From: Iodobacter sp.
GTDB lineage: Bacteria; Pseudomonadota; Gammaproteobacteria; Burkholderiales; Chitinibacteraceae
Direction of reading: 5' to 3'
NCBI RefSeq assembly: GCF_025352645.1
Contig: NZ_JANXSO010000116.1
Span: 1 to 33,757, forward strand
Length of the DNA: 33,757 bases
Made by a program: the position numbers and the translations under genes. Below, piece after piece: positions 16,845-24,176 of the stretch; position 1 is the first letter of the stretch; each line of letters opens with the position of its first letter. The notes under the pieces are model-generated. The model had not been told where the DNA came from and did not search any database. It was given only the letters and a program-made list of their open reading frames with translations.

Positions 16845-17135
16845 CCTATCAATTTAAGGGCACTGTTGATCGTTAAACTCTAGGCGATCAACTTAGATCT
16901 ATCTATTGCAAGCATTGAAACATCGTAGGCCAGATGAAACTCGCGTTTTTTCAATGTCACTCGCGGGTTTCACTCGCCCTACGAATGGCATTTTGCTTAA
17001 ATTGATAGGCAATTTTTTGATCGTTAAACTCTAGGCGATTAACTTAGATCTATCTATTGCAAGTGTTGAAGCATCGTAGGGCGGGTGAAACCCGCGTTTT
17101 TTTCAACGTCGATTAAAGGTTTCACCCGTTCTACG
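16845..17135. repeat. Duplicated palindromic elements in the pabB-pabC gap
   Basis: This 415-bp gap holds two direct copies of about 118 bp with a 151-bp period. Copy A is 16866-16983 and copy B is 17017-17135. Each starts TTGATCGTTAAACTCTAGG, runs through AACTTAGATCTATCTATTGC, and ends in a TAGG...CTACG palindrome (16924-16983 and 17075-17135) of the same family as the fabD-fabG element. In addition, CCTATCAATTTAAG (16845-16858) is the exact inverse of CTTAAATTGATAGG (16996-17009). A partial third element end (TTAGGGTGGGTTTCACTCC) lies just upstream. No gene is seen in the gap. Confidence 0.8.
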
Positions 17136-17208
17136 TTATTAACTTTGTATGACATGGCTTTTGATACGTATAGCTACTTCCTTACCATTTATATTTAACG
17201 GTGTAAGA

Positions 17209-18060
17209 ATGATATTGCTTAATGGGCAGCTACAAGACACCATCAGTATGGCTGATCGGGCGTTTCAATTTGGTGACGGGGTGTTCCGTACCTTGCGCTG
17301 CGAAGGTGGGCAAATTGAGTTTTGGCAGCGACATTACGCACGCTTACAACAAGACTGCGCCGCCTTAGGAATTAATTGTCCTGCTGAGGCGGTATTGCTT
17401 GAAGACTTACGCCGGCTTGCACCGATTGATGCCACTCTTAAAATGATCATTACTCGTGGTGAAACCGCACGTGGCTATGGCGCGGTGGATTCACTGACGC
17501 CTAATCGAATTATTCAGCTTGCTGCACTGCCCAATTACTCTGAAGAATTGCATCAACAGGGGGCCAATGTGCGGGTTTGCAGCACAAGAGCCAGCTGGCA
17601 ACCTGCCTTAGCAGGGGTTAAGCATTTGAATCGTTTAGAAAATGTTTTAGCGCGGCGTGAATGGCAAGATCCAAGTATTTTTGAAGGGCTGATGTTGGAT
17701 AGAGATGGCTTGGTTATCGAAGGCGTAATGAGCAATGTGTTGGTTTTATGCGACACCCATTTATTCACCCCAAAACTCGATCAAAGTGGGGTAAATGGAG
17801 TGATGTGCGAGGTGGTTTTTGATGCTGCATTGCAGCATGGATTTGCGGTCGAAAAGCGAGCTTTAACGCTGGATGATGTCAAAAAAGCAGATGCAGTTTG
17901 GCTCACAAATAGCCTAGTGGGATTATTGCCAGTCGCCAATTTATGCGATAAGCATTTTCTACCGCATCCCGCACAGGCGCTACTATCGAAGGCGGTGAAT
18001 CACTTGCGCCAGCTAGAAAAATTTGCGATTGTTGAGTTGCCGGATATGCCGAAAGGGTAA
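17209..18060 (+). CDS. pabC: Aminodeoxychorismate lyase (PLP-dependent)
   Basis: PabC removes pyruvate from 4-amino-4-deoxychorismate to give p-aminobenzoate. The 283-residue protein is a fold-type IV PLP enzyme (class IV aminotransferase family). It opens with ILLNGQ and ADRAFQFGDGVFRTLR. The likely PLP lysine is K138 in GVKHLNRLENVLARREW, and EGVMSNVLVL is the cofactor-binding glutamate segment. KHLNRLENVLAR is closer to PabC than to IlvE or D-amino-acid transaminases, and the pabB neighbour agrees. I chose ATG 17209; the longer frame from 17149 adds a hydrophobic stretch read from the repeat-rich gap. The ribosome site is weak. The long gap to pabB suggests pabC may have its own promoter. 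Confidence 0.88.
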   Translation: MILLNGQLQDTISMADRAFQFGDGVFRTLRCEGGQIEFWQRHYARLQQDCAALGINCPAEAVLLEDLRRLAPIDATLKMIITRGETARGYGAVDSLTPNRIIQLAALPNYSEELHQQGANVRVCSTRASWQPALAGVKHLNRLENVLARREWQDPSIFEGLMLDRDGLVIEGVMSNVLVLCDTHLFTPKLDQSGVNGVMCEVVFDAALQHGFAVEKRALTLDDVKKADAVWLTNSLVGLLPVANLCDKHFLPHPAQALLSKAVNHLRQLEKFAIVELPDMPKG

Positions 18061-18123
18061 TTTTTACTGGGGTGGACTAGAAGCTTGGCCTTATGCTGGC
18101 GCTCCTTGTCGGATCAGAACGCA

Positions 18124-18153
18124 AAAACGGCAAGCCCGAAAGCTTGCCGTTTT
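18124..18153. terminator. Terminator hairpin between pabC and tRNA-Ser
   Basis: AAAACGGCAAGC pairs perfectly with GCTTGCCGTTTT around CCGAAA. On the minus strand the stem is followed by TTTTTGC, so it can end the tRNA-Ser transcript; on the plus strand it can end pabC. Confidence 0.85.
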
Positions 18154-18162
18154 CACTGATTC

Positions 18163-18252
18163 TGGAGGAGAGAGGGGGATTCGAACCCCCGATACTCTCG
18201 CGAGTACGCCTGATTTCGAGTCAGGTACATTCAACCACTCTGCCACCTCTCC
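18163..18252 (-). tRNA. tRNA-Ser(CGA)
   Basis: Read on the minus strand this 90-nt sequence folds as a class II tRNA. The acceptor GGAGAGG pairs with TCTCTCC, the anticodon stem is CCTGA/TCAGG around loop CTCGAAA (anticodon CGA, reading UCG), and the long variable arm is GTACTCGCGAGAGTAT. The T arm is GGGGG-TTCGAAT-CCCCC, and CCA is encoded. The base before CCA is T, where bacterial serine tRNAs I know usually have G. Confidence 0.95.
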
Positions 18253-18329
18253 AAAGAGGAGACGAATTCTAGCGCAATTTTTACCCAAGGCAAAGCAAAG
18301 TTTGTGCTTTAGGGAGGAATTAGTGCAGA

Positions 18330-19817
18330 ATGCGGCCGGTATCAACAAACGGGATGCGCATGAAACATTTGCTCATGGCTCTAGCAACAGTTGTCCTAAC
18401 GGGTTGTGGCGATATGCCGCAGCAATCTTCCAACCAGGTTCTTCCTTGGGCAGAATCACAAGAACTCGTCGTACTGGTACAAAACGGTCCGACCACACTC
18501 TATGTCGATGCTGAAGGCAATTACGCAGGCTTGGAGTACGACCTCGTTACTCGCTTTGCACTAGCAAATGGGCTGAAGGTGCGTTTTATCGTGACCAACA
18601 GCTATGCCGAGTTGTTATCCAGGCTAAAGCAGCATGAAGCGCACTTTGCGGTGGGTGTGCAAAAAGATTTTGAAGGAGCAGGCTTGGCATTTGGGCCTGC
18701 TTACCAAAGCATTGAACCTGTCTTGGTTTACCCAAGCAGCCGCTCCGCCAGCAGTGTTTTAACTGAGCTGACAGCGGGTGAGGCTTTGATTAGCACCTTG
18801 CCACAGTATGTGATGGCGCTGAATAAGCTAAAGGTCAGCAAGCCCAATCTCAATTGGCAGATCGTCGAAGATGGTGATAGCGAAGATTTGATTGAGCGCG
18901 TGGCCAATGGTCAACTTAGCTACGCCATGGTTGATTCGCACGCTGCTGATGTTGCGCAAAATTACTTCCCTAAAGTGGCGATTAGCCGTGAAATGGGCTC
19001 TGCTCAGCAGTTGGCTTGGGCCGTGCCTGAGGGCGATAGCGAGCTGCATGGCTTGTTCCAAGGCTTTTTTAGCAAAATAGCTAAAAATGGTGAGCTGCGC
19101 AGCTTACTTGATCGATATTACGGCCATGTGAATCGCCTTGCGCAAGTTGATGCGATGGCGTTTTTGGATAAGCGCAAAGCCACTTTGCCACGCTATAAAA
19201 AGTGGTTTAAAGAGGCGGAAACAAAAACCGGCTTAGATTGGCGCTTAGTGGCCGCGCTGTCTTATCAGGAATCGATGTGGGATCCTGAGGCAGTGTCAAT
19301 GTCGGGTGTGCGCGGCATGATGATGCTTACCAACGATACGGCTGAGCGCTTGGGTGTGAACCGCCTAGATCCCTATCAAAGTATTCAAGGTGGGGCGCGT
19401 TATATCCAAACCATGAAAGACAGCTTGGCAGAAAACATTACTGAGCCAGATCGCACTTGGCTGGCCCTTGCCGCGTACAACGTAGGCCTTGGCCACTTGC
19501 TCGACGCACGCGCCTTGGCCGTGAAGCTAGGCAAGAACCCAGATAGCTGGGTAGACGTGAAAACCACGCTGCCACTGCTGCGTAATCCGCAATACTTTAA
19601 ATCTGCCAAATACGGCTATGCCCGTGGTGGCGAGCCGGTTATTTTTGTTGAACGCCTACGCACTTATTACGACATCCTAGTGCGCTTTGAAAGCCCTGTG
19701 CAAAGCACTATGCCGATACTTAGTGAGAATGTTGTGGTGCAAAACCCAAATAACTTACCACTAAATATCAATAATCGCGTGCTAGCCGCTAAGCAGGTTC
19801 GTACTGCTGCTTTGTAA
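18330..19817 (+). CDS. mltF: Membrane-bound lytic murein transglycosylase F
   Basis: MltF is an outer-membrane lipoprotein that cleaves peptidoglycan, releasing 1,6-anhydromuropeptides. The protein has a lipoprotein signal (HLLMALATVVLTGC, lipidated C26). Next is a solute-binding-type regulatory domain (SBP_bac_3 fold, about 45-268, with LEYDLVTRFA and FAVGVQKDFEGAG). Last is an SLT domain (about 295-440) with catalytic E314 in ALSYQESMWDPEAVS, then GVRGMMMLTNDTAERLGV and LALAAYNVGLGHLLDAR. The order matches MltF rather than Slt70 or MltC. The start is uncertain: ATG 18330 has GGAGG 12 bases upstream, while ATGs at 18354 or 18360 give a shorter signal peptide but lack a ribosome site. The gene ends before a hairpin region and a strong terminator. 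Confidence 0.92.
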   Translation: MRPVSTNGMRMKHLLMALATVVLTGCGDMPQQSSNQVLPWAESQELVVLVQNGPTTLYVDAEGNYAGLEYDLVTRFALANGLKVRFIVTNSYAELLSRLKQHEAHFAVGVQKDFEGAGLAFGPAYQSIEPVLVYPSSRSASSVLTELTAGEALISTLPQYVMALNKLKVSKPNLNWQIVEDGDSEDLIERVANGQLSYAMVDSHAADVAQNYFPKVAISREMGSAQQLAWAVPEGDSELHGLFQGFFSKIAKNGELRSLLDRYYGHVNRLAQVDAMAFLDKRKATLPRYKKWFKEAETKTGLDWRLVAALSYQESMWDPEAVSMSGVRGMMMLTNDTAERLGVNRLDPYQSIQGGARYIQTMKDSLAENITEPDRTWLALAAYNVGLGHLLDARALAVKLGKNPDSWVDVKTTLPLLRNPQYFKSAKYGYARGGEPVIFVERLRTYYDILVRFESPVQSTMPILSENVVVQNPNNLPLNINNRVLAAKQVRTAAL

Positions 19818-19828
19818 ACCTTACGGCT

Positions 19829-19887
19829 TAGGGTGCTTTATGCCCACGCCTTGAGTCGCGATACGCTCACGTGGGTAAGGCACCTAG
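19829..19887. repeat. Imperfect inverted repeat after mltF
   Basis: CTTAGGGTGCTTTATGCCCAC and GTGGGTAAGGCACCTAG are gapped inverse copies. The element resembles a degenerate relative of the TAGGGTGGGCACG hairpin at 32776-32797. Confidence 0.4.
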
Positions 19888-19891
19888 CGTT

Positions 19892-19920
19892 AAAAAAGGG
19901 AGCCGCTTGGCTCCCTTTTT
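19892..19920. terminator. Bidirectional terminator between mltF and aceB
   Basis: AAAAAAGGGAGCC-GCTT-GGCTCCCTTTTT is a strong stem flanked by A and T runs. It lies between the convergent mltF and aceB and should serve both. Confidence 0.93.
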
Positions 19921-19940
19921 AATTTTTTACAGATTAAAGC

Positions 19941-21527
19941 TTACTTCAAACGCTCATAGCCCGGCAAAGTCAGAAACTCGACAAAATCCTCGCTGGTGGT
20001 CAGCTCGTCAAACATCTGTGCGGCTTCATCTAGCGTGCTGGCAAAGCGGCCGCTGGTGTGGATCTTGGCAACCTCCTCAGGAAGCCACTGGCGGAACAGC
20101 TCCTTGCTAACCTTGCGGCCATCGTCGAGCACGCCTTTGGGTGATCTGATCCATTGCCAGATTTGCGAGCGGCTGATTTCTGCGGTGGCGGCGTCTTCCA
20201 TTAAGTTATGAATCGGCACGCAGCCAAGGCCGGAAATCCACGCGGCTAAATATTGCACGCCTACGCTGATATTGCCGCGCAAGCCGGCTTCGGTAATCGG
20301 TGCGCTTGGCTGAAAATCGAGTAAATCGCTGCCAGAAATCTGCACATCAGGGCGTTGCTTGTTGATTTGATTGGGTTTGCTGCCCAGTACCTTATCAAAG
20401 GCCGCCTGAGCGATCGCAACAAGGCCTGGGTGAGCGATCCAGCCGCCATCGTAGCCATCATTGGCATCGCGCTCTTTATCCGCAAGAACTTGCTGCATGG
20501 CTTTTTCATTGGCGGCTTCGTCGTTTTTGATCGGGATGACCGCACTCATGCCGCCCATCGCTGGCGCATTGCGATGGTGGCAGGTTTTGATCAGCAGCAA
20601 GGAATAAGCGCGCATAAACGGCACGGTCATGGTGATTAGGCTGCGATTAGCGAGGCAGAAGTCGGTATTCACGCGGAATTTCTTTATGCAGCTAAAAATG
20701 TAATCCCAGCGGCCAGCATTCAGGCCTGCCGAGTGCTCACGTAGCTCGTAAAGGATCTCGTCCATTTCAAACGCGGCGAGGATAGTTTCGATCAGTACCG
20801 TGCCCTTGATGCAGCCGTGCGGTGCGGCCAGCTCAGCCTCGGCCCAGGTAAATACATCATTCCAGAGCCGTGCTTCTAAATGCGATTCCATTTTTGGCAG
20901 GTAGAAATAACACGATATACCTTGGGCTAGACGATATTCAAGGTTATGAAAAACCGCGAGGCCAAAGTCAAATAGCGAGCCCGACATGATTTCGCCATCA
21001 ACTTCAACGTGCTTTTCCATCAAATGCCAGCCACGCGGGCGCAGAATCAGCGTGGCGATTTCTGAATTGAGTTTGTATTCTTTGCCGTCCGCAGAGCGGT
21101 AGGAGAGCTCTTTGCGGTAAGCGTCTTTGACGTTGATCTGGCCTTCAACTTGGTTTTCCCAAGTGGGGGTATTGGAGTCTTCAAAATCGGCCATAAATGA
21201 TTTTGCACCGGAGTTCAGCGCATTAATCATCATCTTGCGTTCAACTGGGCCGGTGATTTCGGTGCGCCTATCCAGCAAATCGGCGGGCAGGGCAGAGATG
21301 CTCCAATTGCCATCGCGGATATGTTGGGTGTCGGGTAAAAAATCAGGCACTTCACCCGCATCGATGCGGGCTTGGCGATTGACGCGAGTGGCCATCAGCT
21401 CACGGCGGCGCGGCTCAAAACTACGGTGCAGCTCAGCTAAAAAAGCCAGCGCATCGGGAGTAAGAATAGGGGCAAAGGCCGAGCTGACAGGCCCTAGAAC
21501 TTGAATGCCTGCTAGTGTGTTGGTCAT
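19941..21527 (-). CDS. aceB: Malate synthase A
   Basis: AceB condenses glyoxylate with acetyl-CoA to malate, the second step of the glyoxylate shunt. The 528-residue protein is of the A (AceB) type. It carries FMADFEDSNTPTWENQVEGQ, LRPRGWHLMEKHVEVDGE (catalytic arginine region), FYLPKMESHLEARLWND, GTVLIETILAAFEMDEI and DGYDGGWIAHPGLVAIA. The start ATG 21527 (MTNTLAGIQVLG) has AAGGGAA about 6 bases upstream; the longer frame to 21590 reads into the repeat. It is downstream of aceA on the same strand, 152 bp away, with a large palindrome in the gap. No aceK is present. Confidence 0.95.
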   Translation of the reverse strand: MTNTLAGIQVLGPVSSAFAPILTPDALAFLAELHRSFEPRRRELMATRVNRQARIDAGEVPDFLPDTQHIRDGNWSISALPADLLDRRTEITGPVERKMMINALNSGAKSFMADFEDSNTPTWENQVEGQINVKDAYRKELSYRSADGKEYKLNSEIATLILRPRGWHLMEKHVEVDGEIMSGSLFDFGLAVFHNLEYRLAQGISCYFYLPKMESHLEARLWNDVFTWAEAELAAPHGCIKGTVLIETILAAFEMDEILYELREHSAGLNAGRWDYIFSCIKKFRVNTDFCLANRSLITMTVPFMRAYSLLLIKTCHHRNAPAMGGMSAVIPIKNDEAANEKAMQQVLADKERDANDGYDGGWIAHPGLVAIAQAAFDKVLGSKPNQINKQRPDVQISGSDLLDFQPSAPITEAGLRGNISVGVQYLAAWISGLGCVPIHNLMEDAATAEISRSQIWQWIRSPKGVLDDGRKVSKELFRQWLPEEVAKIHTSGRFASTLDEAAQMFDELTTSEDFVEFLTLPGYERLK

Positions 21528-21551
21528 GATCTTTCCCTTATTTTTAGAGGG

Positions 21552-21674
21552 AAAACCCAAACCTTGAAACACGGAGAGCACGGAGGACACAAAGTTTTAC
21601 GGAGAAAACCAAGAGGGTTTTCTCCGTGGCTCTCCGTGTTCTCCTTTTCCTCCGTGTTTTAAGAGCTGGGTTTT
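21552..21674. repeat. Large imperfect palindrome (ACGGAG/CTCCGT family), copy 3, between aceA and aceB
   Basis: A 123-bp inverted repeat has outer arms AAAACCC and GGGTTTT, then CCTTGAAACACGGAG with CTCCGTGTTTTAAG. The inner arm is TTTTACGGAGAAAACC with GGTTTTCTCCGT. It is the most symmetric of the three copies. Its position in the aceA-aceB gap means a transcript from aceA would fold into a long hairpin before aceB. Confidence 0.8.
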
Positions 21675-21679
21675 AGGTT

Positions 21680-22960
21680 TTAATGAAACTGCTCTTCTTC
21701 AGTCGAGCCTTTCAGTGCGGTGGTAGAAGACTGGCCTTGCTGGATCACTTGCGTGACCGAGTCAAAGTAGCCTGTGCCTACTTCACGCTGATGTTTCACT
21801 GCGGTAAAGCCACGGTCTGCTGCTGCAAACTCGGATTCTTGCAGCTCAACAAAAGCACTCATGCCGCGGCGAGCGTAGCCGTGGGCAAGGTTAAACATGC
21901 CGTAGTTCAGTGCGTGGAAGCCTGCCAAGGTGATGAACTGGAATTTGTAGCCCATCTTGCCTAGCTCCGCCTGGAAAGTGGCGATGGTGGCGTCGTCTAG
22001 ATTCTTTTTCCAGTTAAACGATGGTGAGCAGTTATAGGCTAGCAATTTGCCAGGGAATTGCGCATGGATAGCCGAGGCAAACTTACGTGCGTATTCCAGA
22101 TCTGGCTTACCTGTTTCACACCATATAAGATCAGCGTAAGGAGCATAGGCTAGGCCACGGCTGATCGCTTGCTCTAGACCTGGTGTGGTTTTGTAGAAGC
22201 CTTCTGGGGTGCGCTCGCCGGTGCAAAATGGCTTATCGTTGGCATCCACATCGGAGGTCAGCAAATCAGCCGCTTCTGCGTCGGTACGTGCAACAACTAG
22301 CGTTGGCACGCCCATGATGTCGGCAGCAAAACGCGCTGCAACTAGTTTTTCTACCGCTTCACGCGTTGGCACTAATACTTTGCCGCCCATGTGGCCGCAT
22401 TTTTTAACCGATGCCAGCTGGTCTTCAAAGTGAACGCCAGCAGCACCCGCTTCGATCATAGATTTCATCAGCTCGTGCGCATTCAGCACGCCGCCAAAGC
22501 CCGCTTCTGCGTCGGCTACGATAGGGGCGTAAAAATCGATGCTGTCGTCGCCTTCGGCGTGATTGATTTGGTCGGCACGGGTCAGCGTATTATTGATGCG
22601 GCGCACCACCAGTGGCACTGAGTTGGCTGGGTAGAGAGATTGGTCTGGGTACATTTCACCCGCGATGTTTGCATCGGCGGCCACTTGCCAGCCGGATAGA
22701 TAAATCGCTTTTAAGCCAGCCTTAATTTGCTGCATGGCTTGGTTGCCAGTTAGCGCGCCTAAAGCGTGTACATAAGGCGTTTCGTTAAGTAAAGACCATA
22801 GCTTTTCTGCGCCTCGGCGGGCCAATGTGTGCTCCACTTGCACGCTACCGCGCAGGCGTTCTACATCGGCGGCAGTATAAGGGCGGGTGATGCCTTTCCA
22901 GCGCGGGTTAGTATCCCAGTCTTGCTGGATGGCTTGGATTTTTTGTTCCTTCGTACTCAT
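21680..22960 (-). CDS. aceA: Isocitrate lyase
   Basis: AceA cleaves isocitrate to succinate and glyoxylate, the entry to the glyoxylate shunt used for growth on acetate or fatty acids. The 426-residue protein has the active-site signature KKCGHMGGK with catalytic C188, GYLSGWQ-like [24 protein letters not shown] (metal-binding aspartate), [10 protein letters not shown] and [17 protein letters not shown] lies 7 bases before ATG 22960. It is upstream of aceB in the same direction. The 547-bp AT-rich region upstream contains repeated TGTAGT/ACTACA words that could be regulator sites. Confidence 0.96.
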   Translation of the reverse strand: MSTKEQKIQAIQQDWDTNPRWKGITRPYTAADVERLRGSVQVEHTLARRGAEKLWSLLNETPYVHALGALTGNQAMQQIKAGLKAIYLSGWQVAADANIAGEMYPDQSLYPANSVPLVVRRINNTLTRADQINHAEGDDSIDFYAPIVADAEAGFGGVLNAHELMKSMIEAGAAGVHFEDQLASVKKCGHMGGKVLVPTREAVEKLVAARFAADIMGVPTLVVARTDAEAADLLTSDVDANDKPFCTGERTPEGFYKTTPGLEQAISRGLAYAPYADLIWCETGKPDLEYARKFASAIHAQFPGKLLAYNCSPSFNWKKNLDDATIATFQAELGKMGYKFQFITLAGFHALNYGMFNLAHGYARRGMSAFVELQESEFAAADRGFTAVKHQREVGTGYFDSVTQVIQQGQSSTTALKGSTEEEQFH

Positions 22961-23051
22961 AACAATACTCCCTAATGGGTGATGGGCTGCATGTCTAAGT
23001 AAAGCATTTTATAGCCGTGTTGCAGAGTTATTTTGCAGTGCACCATTCGAT

Positions 23052-23075
23052 TGTAGTTATAAAATGTTGACTACA
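23052..23075. promoter_or_regulatory. Inverted TGTAGT-N12-ACTACA, candidate operator for aceA
   Basis: Perfect 6-bp half sites are separated by 12 bases, about 90-115 bases upstream of the aceA start. Three more half sites occur within 200 bp. I do not recognise the regulator. Confidence 0.35.
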
Positions 23076-23440
23076 TATTGGGGCTTTCATGTACTTTTTT
23101 TGTAGTAAGAATTGAGTCAAGTAGTGGTCAATAAGTGCTTGAAATGACAAGAAAATAAGCTTTGAATTAATCCACCTTAAAACGACTGTTTTAAAAGCAT
23201 AAAGTTGCAAAATAATAGATAAATGTAGTTTTTAATATATTTTTATTTGTCAGCTACATGCTGCTAAACAGGTGTTTGAAGAAAAAACTGCGTAGAAAAA
23301 TGTAAATTTTTTGAGTGTTTTTGTGGCAGATTAGCTAAAAAAAATCTGAAAAAAAGGATAAAAATGCTCAAACCGCTGTGCTCAACGGTGTATTGAGTTG
23401 ATTTCCTAGACTTAAACTGCACGCTCTTACTATCTATGCT

Positions 23441-23468
23441 CTTGAAATGCTCCGTGATAACCCCATCT
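23441..23468 (+). promoter_or_regulatory. Sigma-32 heat-shock promoter of grpE
   Basis: CTTGAAA, 13 bases, then CCCCATCT is a near-perfect match to the sigma-32 consensus (CTTGAAA-N11-16-CCCCATnT). It lies 39 bases before the grpE ATG, a good distance for a short leader. Confidence 0.92.
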
Positions 23469-23507
23469 GCCTTTGCATGTTTGAAATAGTTTTGACTGGA
23501 GTTCCCT

Positions 23508-24053
23508 ATGAGCAACGAAACTGAACAAGTACAAGAAGTATTGGCTGCCACTGCTGATATAGCTGTTGATGCGAGCCTTGAAGCATCTAGCGAAAGTAAT
23601 ACTTTAGATGCACAGTTAGCCACTGCAACTGCAGATATTGAGAAAGCCCGTCAAGACGTGCTGTATGCCAAGGCTGAGGCAGAAAATAATCGCCGCCGTG
23701 CACTTGAAGAAATCGACAAAGCCCGCAAATTTGCGGTTGAGAAATTTGCGATGGAATTGCTGGCGGTAAAAGATTCGCTAGAAATGGCATTGAGCGATCA
23801 AACCGGTGATGTCGAAGCCCTGAAAAATGGCGTGGAACTCACTTTAAAGCAGCTCACTGCGGCGTTTGAGAAATCGCAATTGATCGAAATTAACCCAATG
23901 GGTGACAAGCTAGACCCGCATAAGCACCAAGCGATTGCGATGGTGCCAAGCGAAAGCGAGGCGAACACCGTGGTGCAAGTCATGCAAAAAGGCTATGAGT
24001 TAGCTGGCCGCGTGATTCGCCCTGCGATGGTGATGGTTTCAGCGGCGAAGTAA
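23508..24053 (+). CDS. grpE: Nucleotide exchange factor GrpE
   Basis: GrpE releases ADP from DnaK and resets the chaperone cycle. The 181-residue protein has a low-complexity acidic N-terminus (1-45), a long coiled coil (about 45-95, [37 protein letters not shown]), and the C-terminal beta domain. That domain has the typical [20 protein letters not shown] and the [23 protein letters not shown] signature. GGAG lies 6 bases before ATG 23508. It is transcribed from its own sigma-32 promoter; dnaK downstream has a second one, so the two can be set independently. Confidence 0.96.
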   Translation: MSNETEQVQEVLAATADIAVDASLEASSESNTLDAQLATATADIEKARQDVLYAKAEAENNRRRALEEIDKARKFAVEKFAMELLAVKDSLEMALSDQTGDVEALKNGVELTLKQLTAAFEKSQLIEINPMGDKLDPHKHQAIAMVPSESEANTVVQVMQKGYELAGRVIRPAMVMVSAAK

Positions 24054-24063
24054 TTTTATGAAT

Positions 24064-24083
24064 GGGCACGGCATGCCGTGCCC
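24064..24083. repeat. Perfect 20-bp palindrome between grpE and dnaK
   Basis: GGGCACGGCATGCCGTGCCC is perfectly self-complementary and is almost the same as the pyk-downstream palindrome at 1978-1997. It starts 10 bases past the grpE stop and ends 3 bases before the dnaK -35 box. Confidence 0.75.
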
Positions 24084-24086
24084 CTA

Positions 24087-24114
24087 CTTGAAAATGTTTG
24101 TGGCATCCCCATTT
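24087..24114 (+). promoter_or_regulatory. Sigma-32 heat-shock promoter of dnaK
   Basis: CTTGAAA, 13 bases, then CCCCATTT matches the sigma-32 consensus with the same 13-base spacing as the grpE promoter. It lies 62 bases before the dnaK ATG. Confidence 0.92.
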
Positions 24115-24176
24115 CGTAAACATGGTTGTTAATTTACCGCTGCCTAAGGGCAAGCGAAGACAAGGAAAAATTAAAA

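Larger units (their letters stand above)
22961..23507. other. AT-rich divergent regulatory region aceA/grpE
   Basis: This 547-bp gap has no credible gene; the 60-codon frame at 23028-23210 looks spurious. It holds the promoters of divergent aceA (minus) and grpE (plus). An inverted pair TGTAGT-N12-ACTACA lies at 23052-23075, and further TGTAGT words are at 23101 and 23224, with GCTACA at 23253. The grpE sigma-32 promoter is at 23441-23468. Confidence 0.6.

Noticed and set aside
18023-18514. 163-codon frame spanning pabC's end, the tRNA and mltF's start
   Set aside because: It reads across a tRNA gene and a terminator; the real features explain the region.
23028-23210. 60-codon minus-strand frame upstream of aceA
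   Set aside because: It is AT-rich, without homology or ribosome site, and lies in the promoter region.
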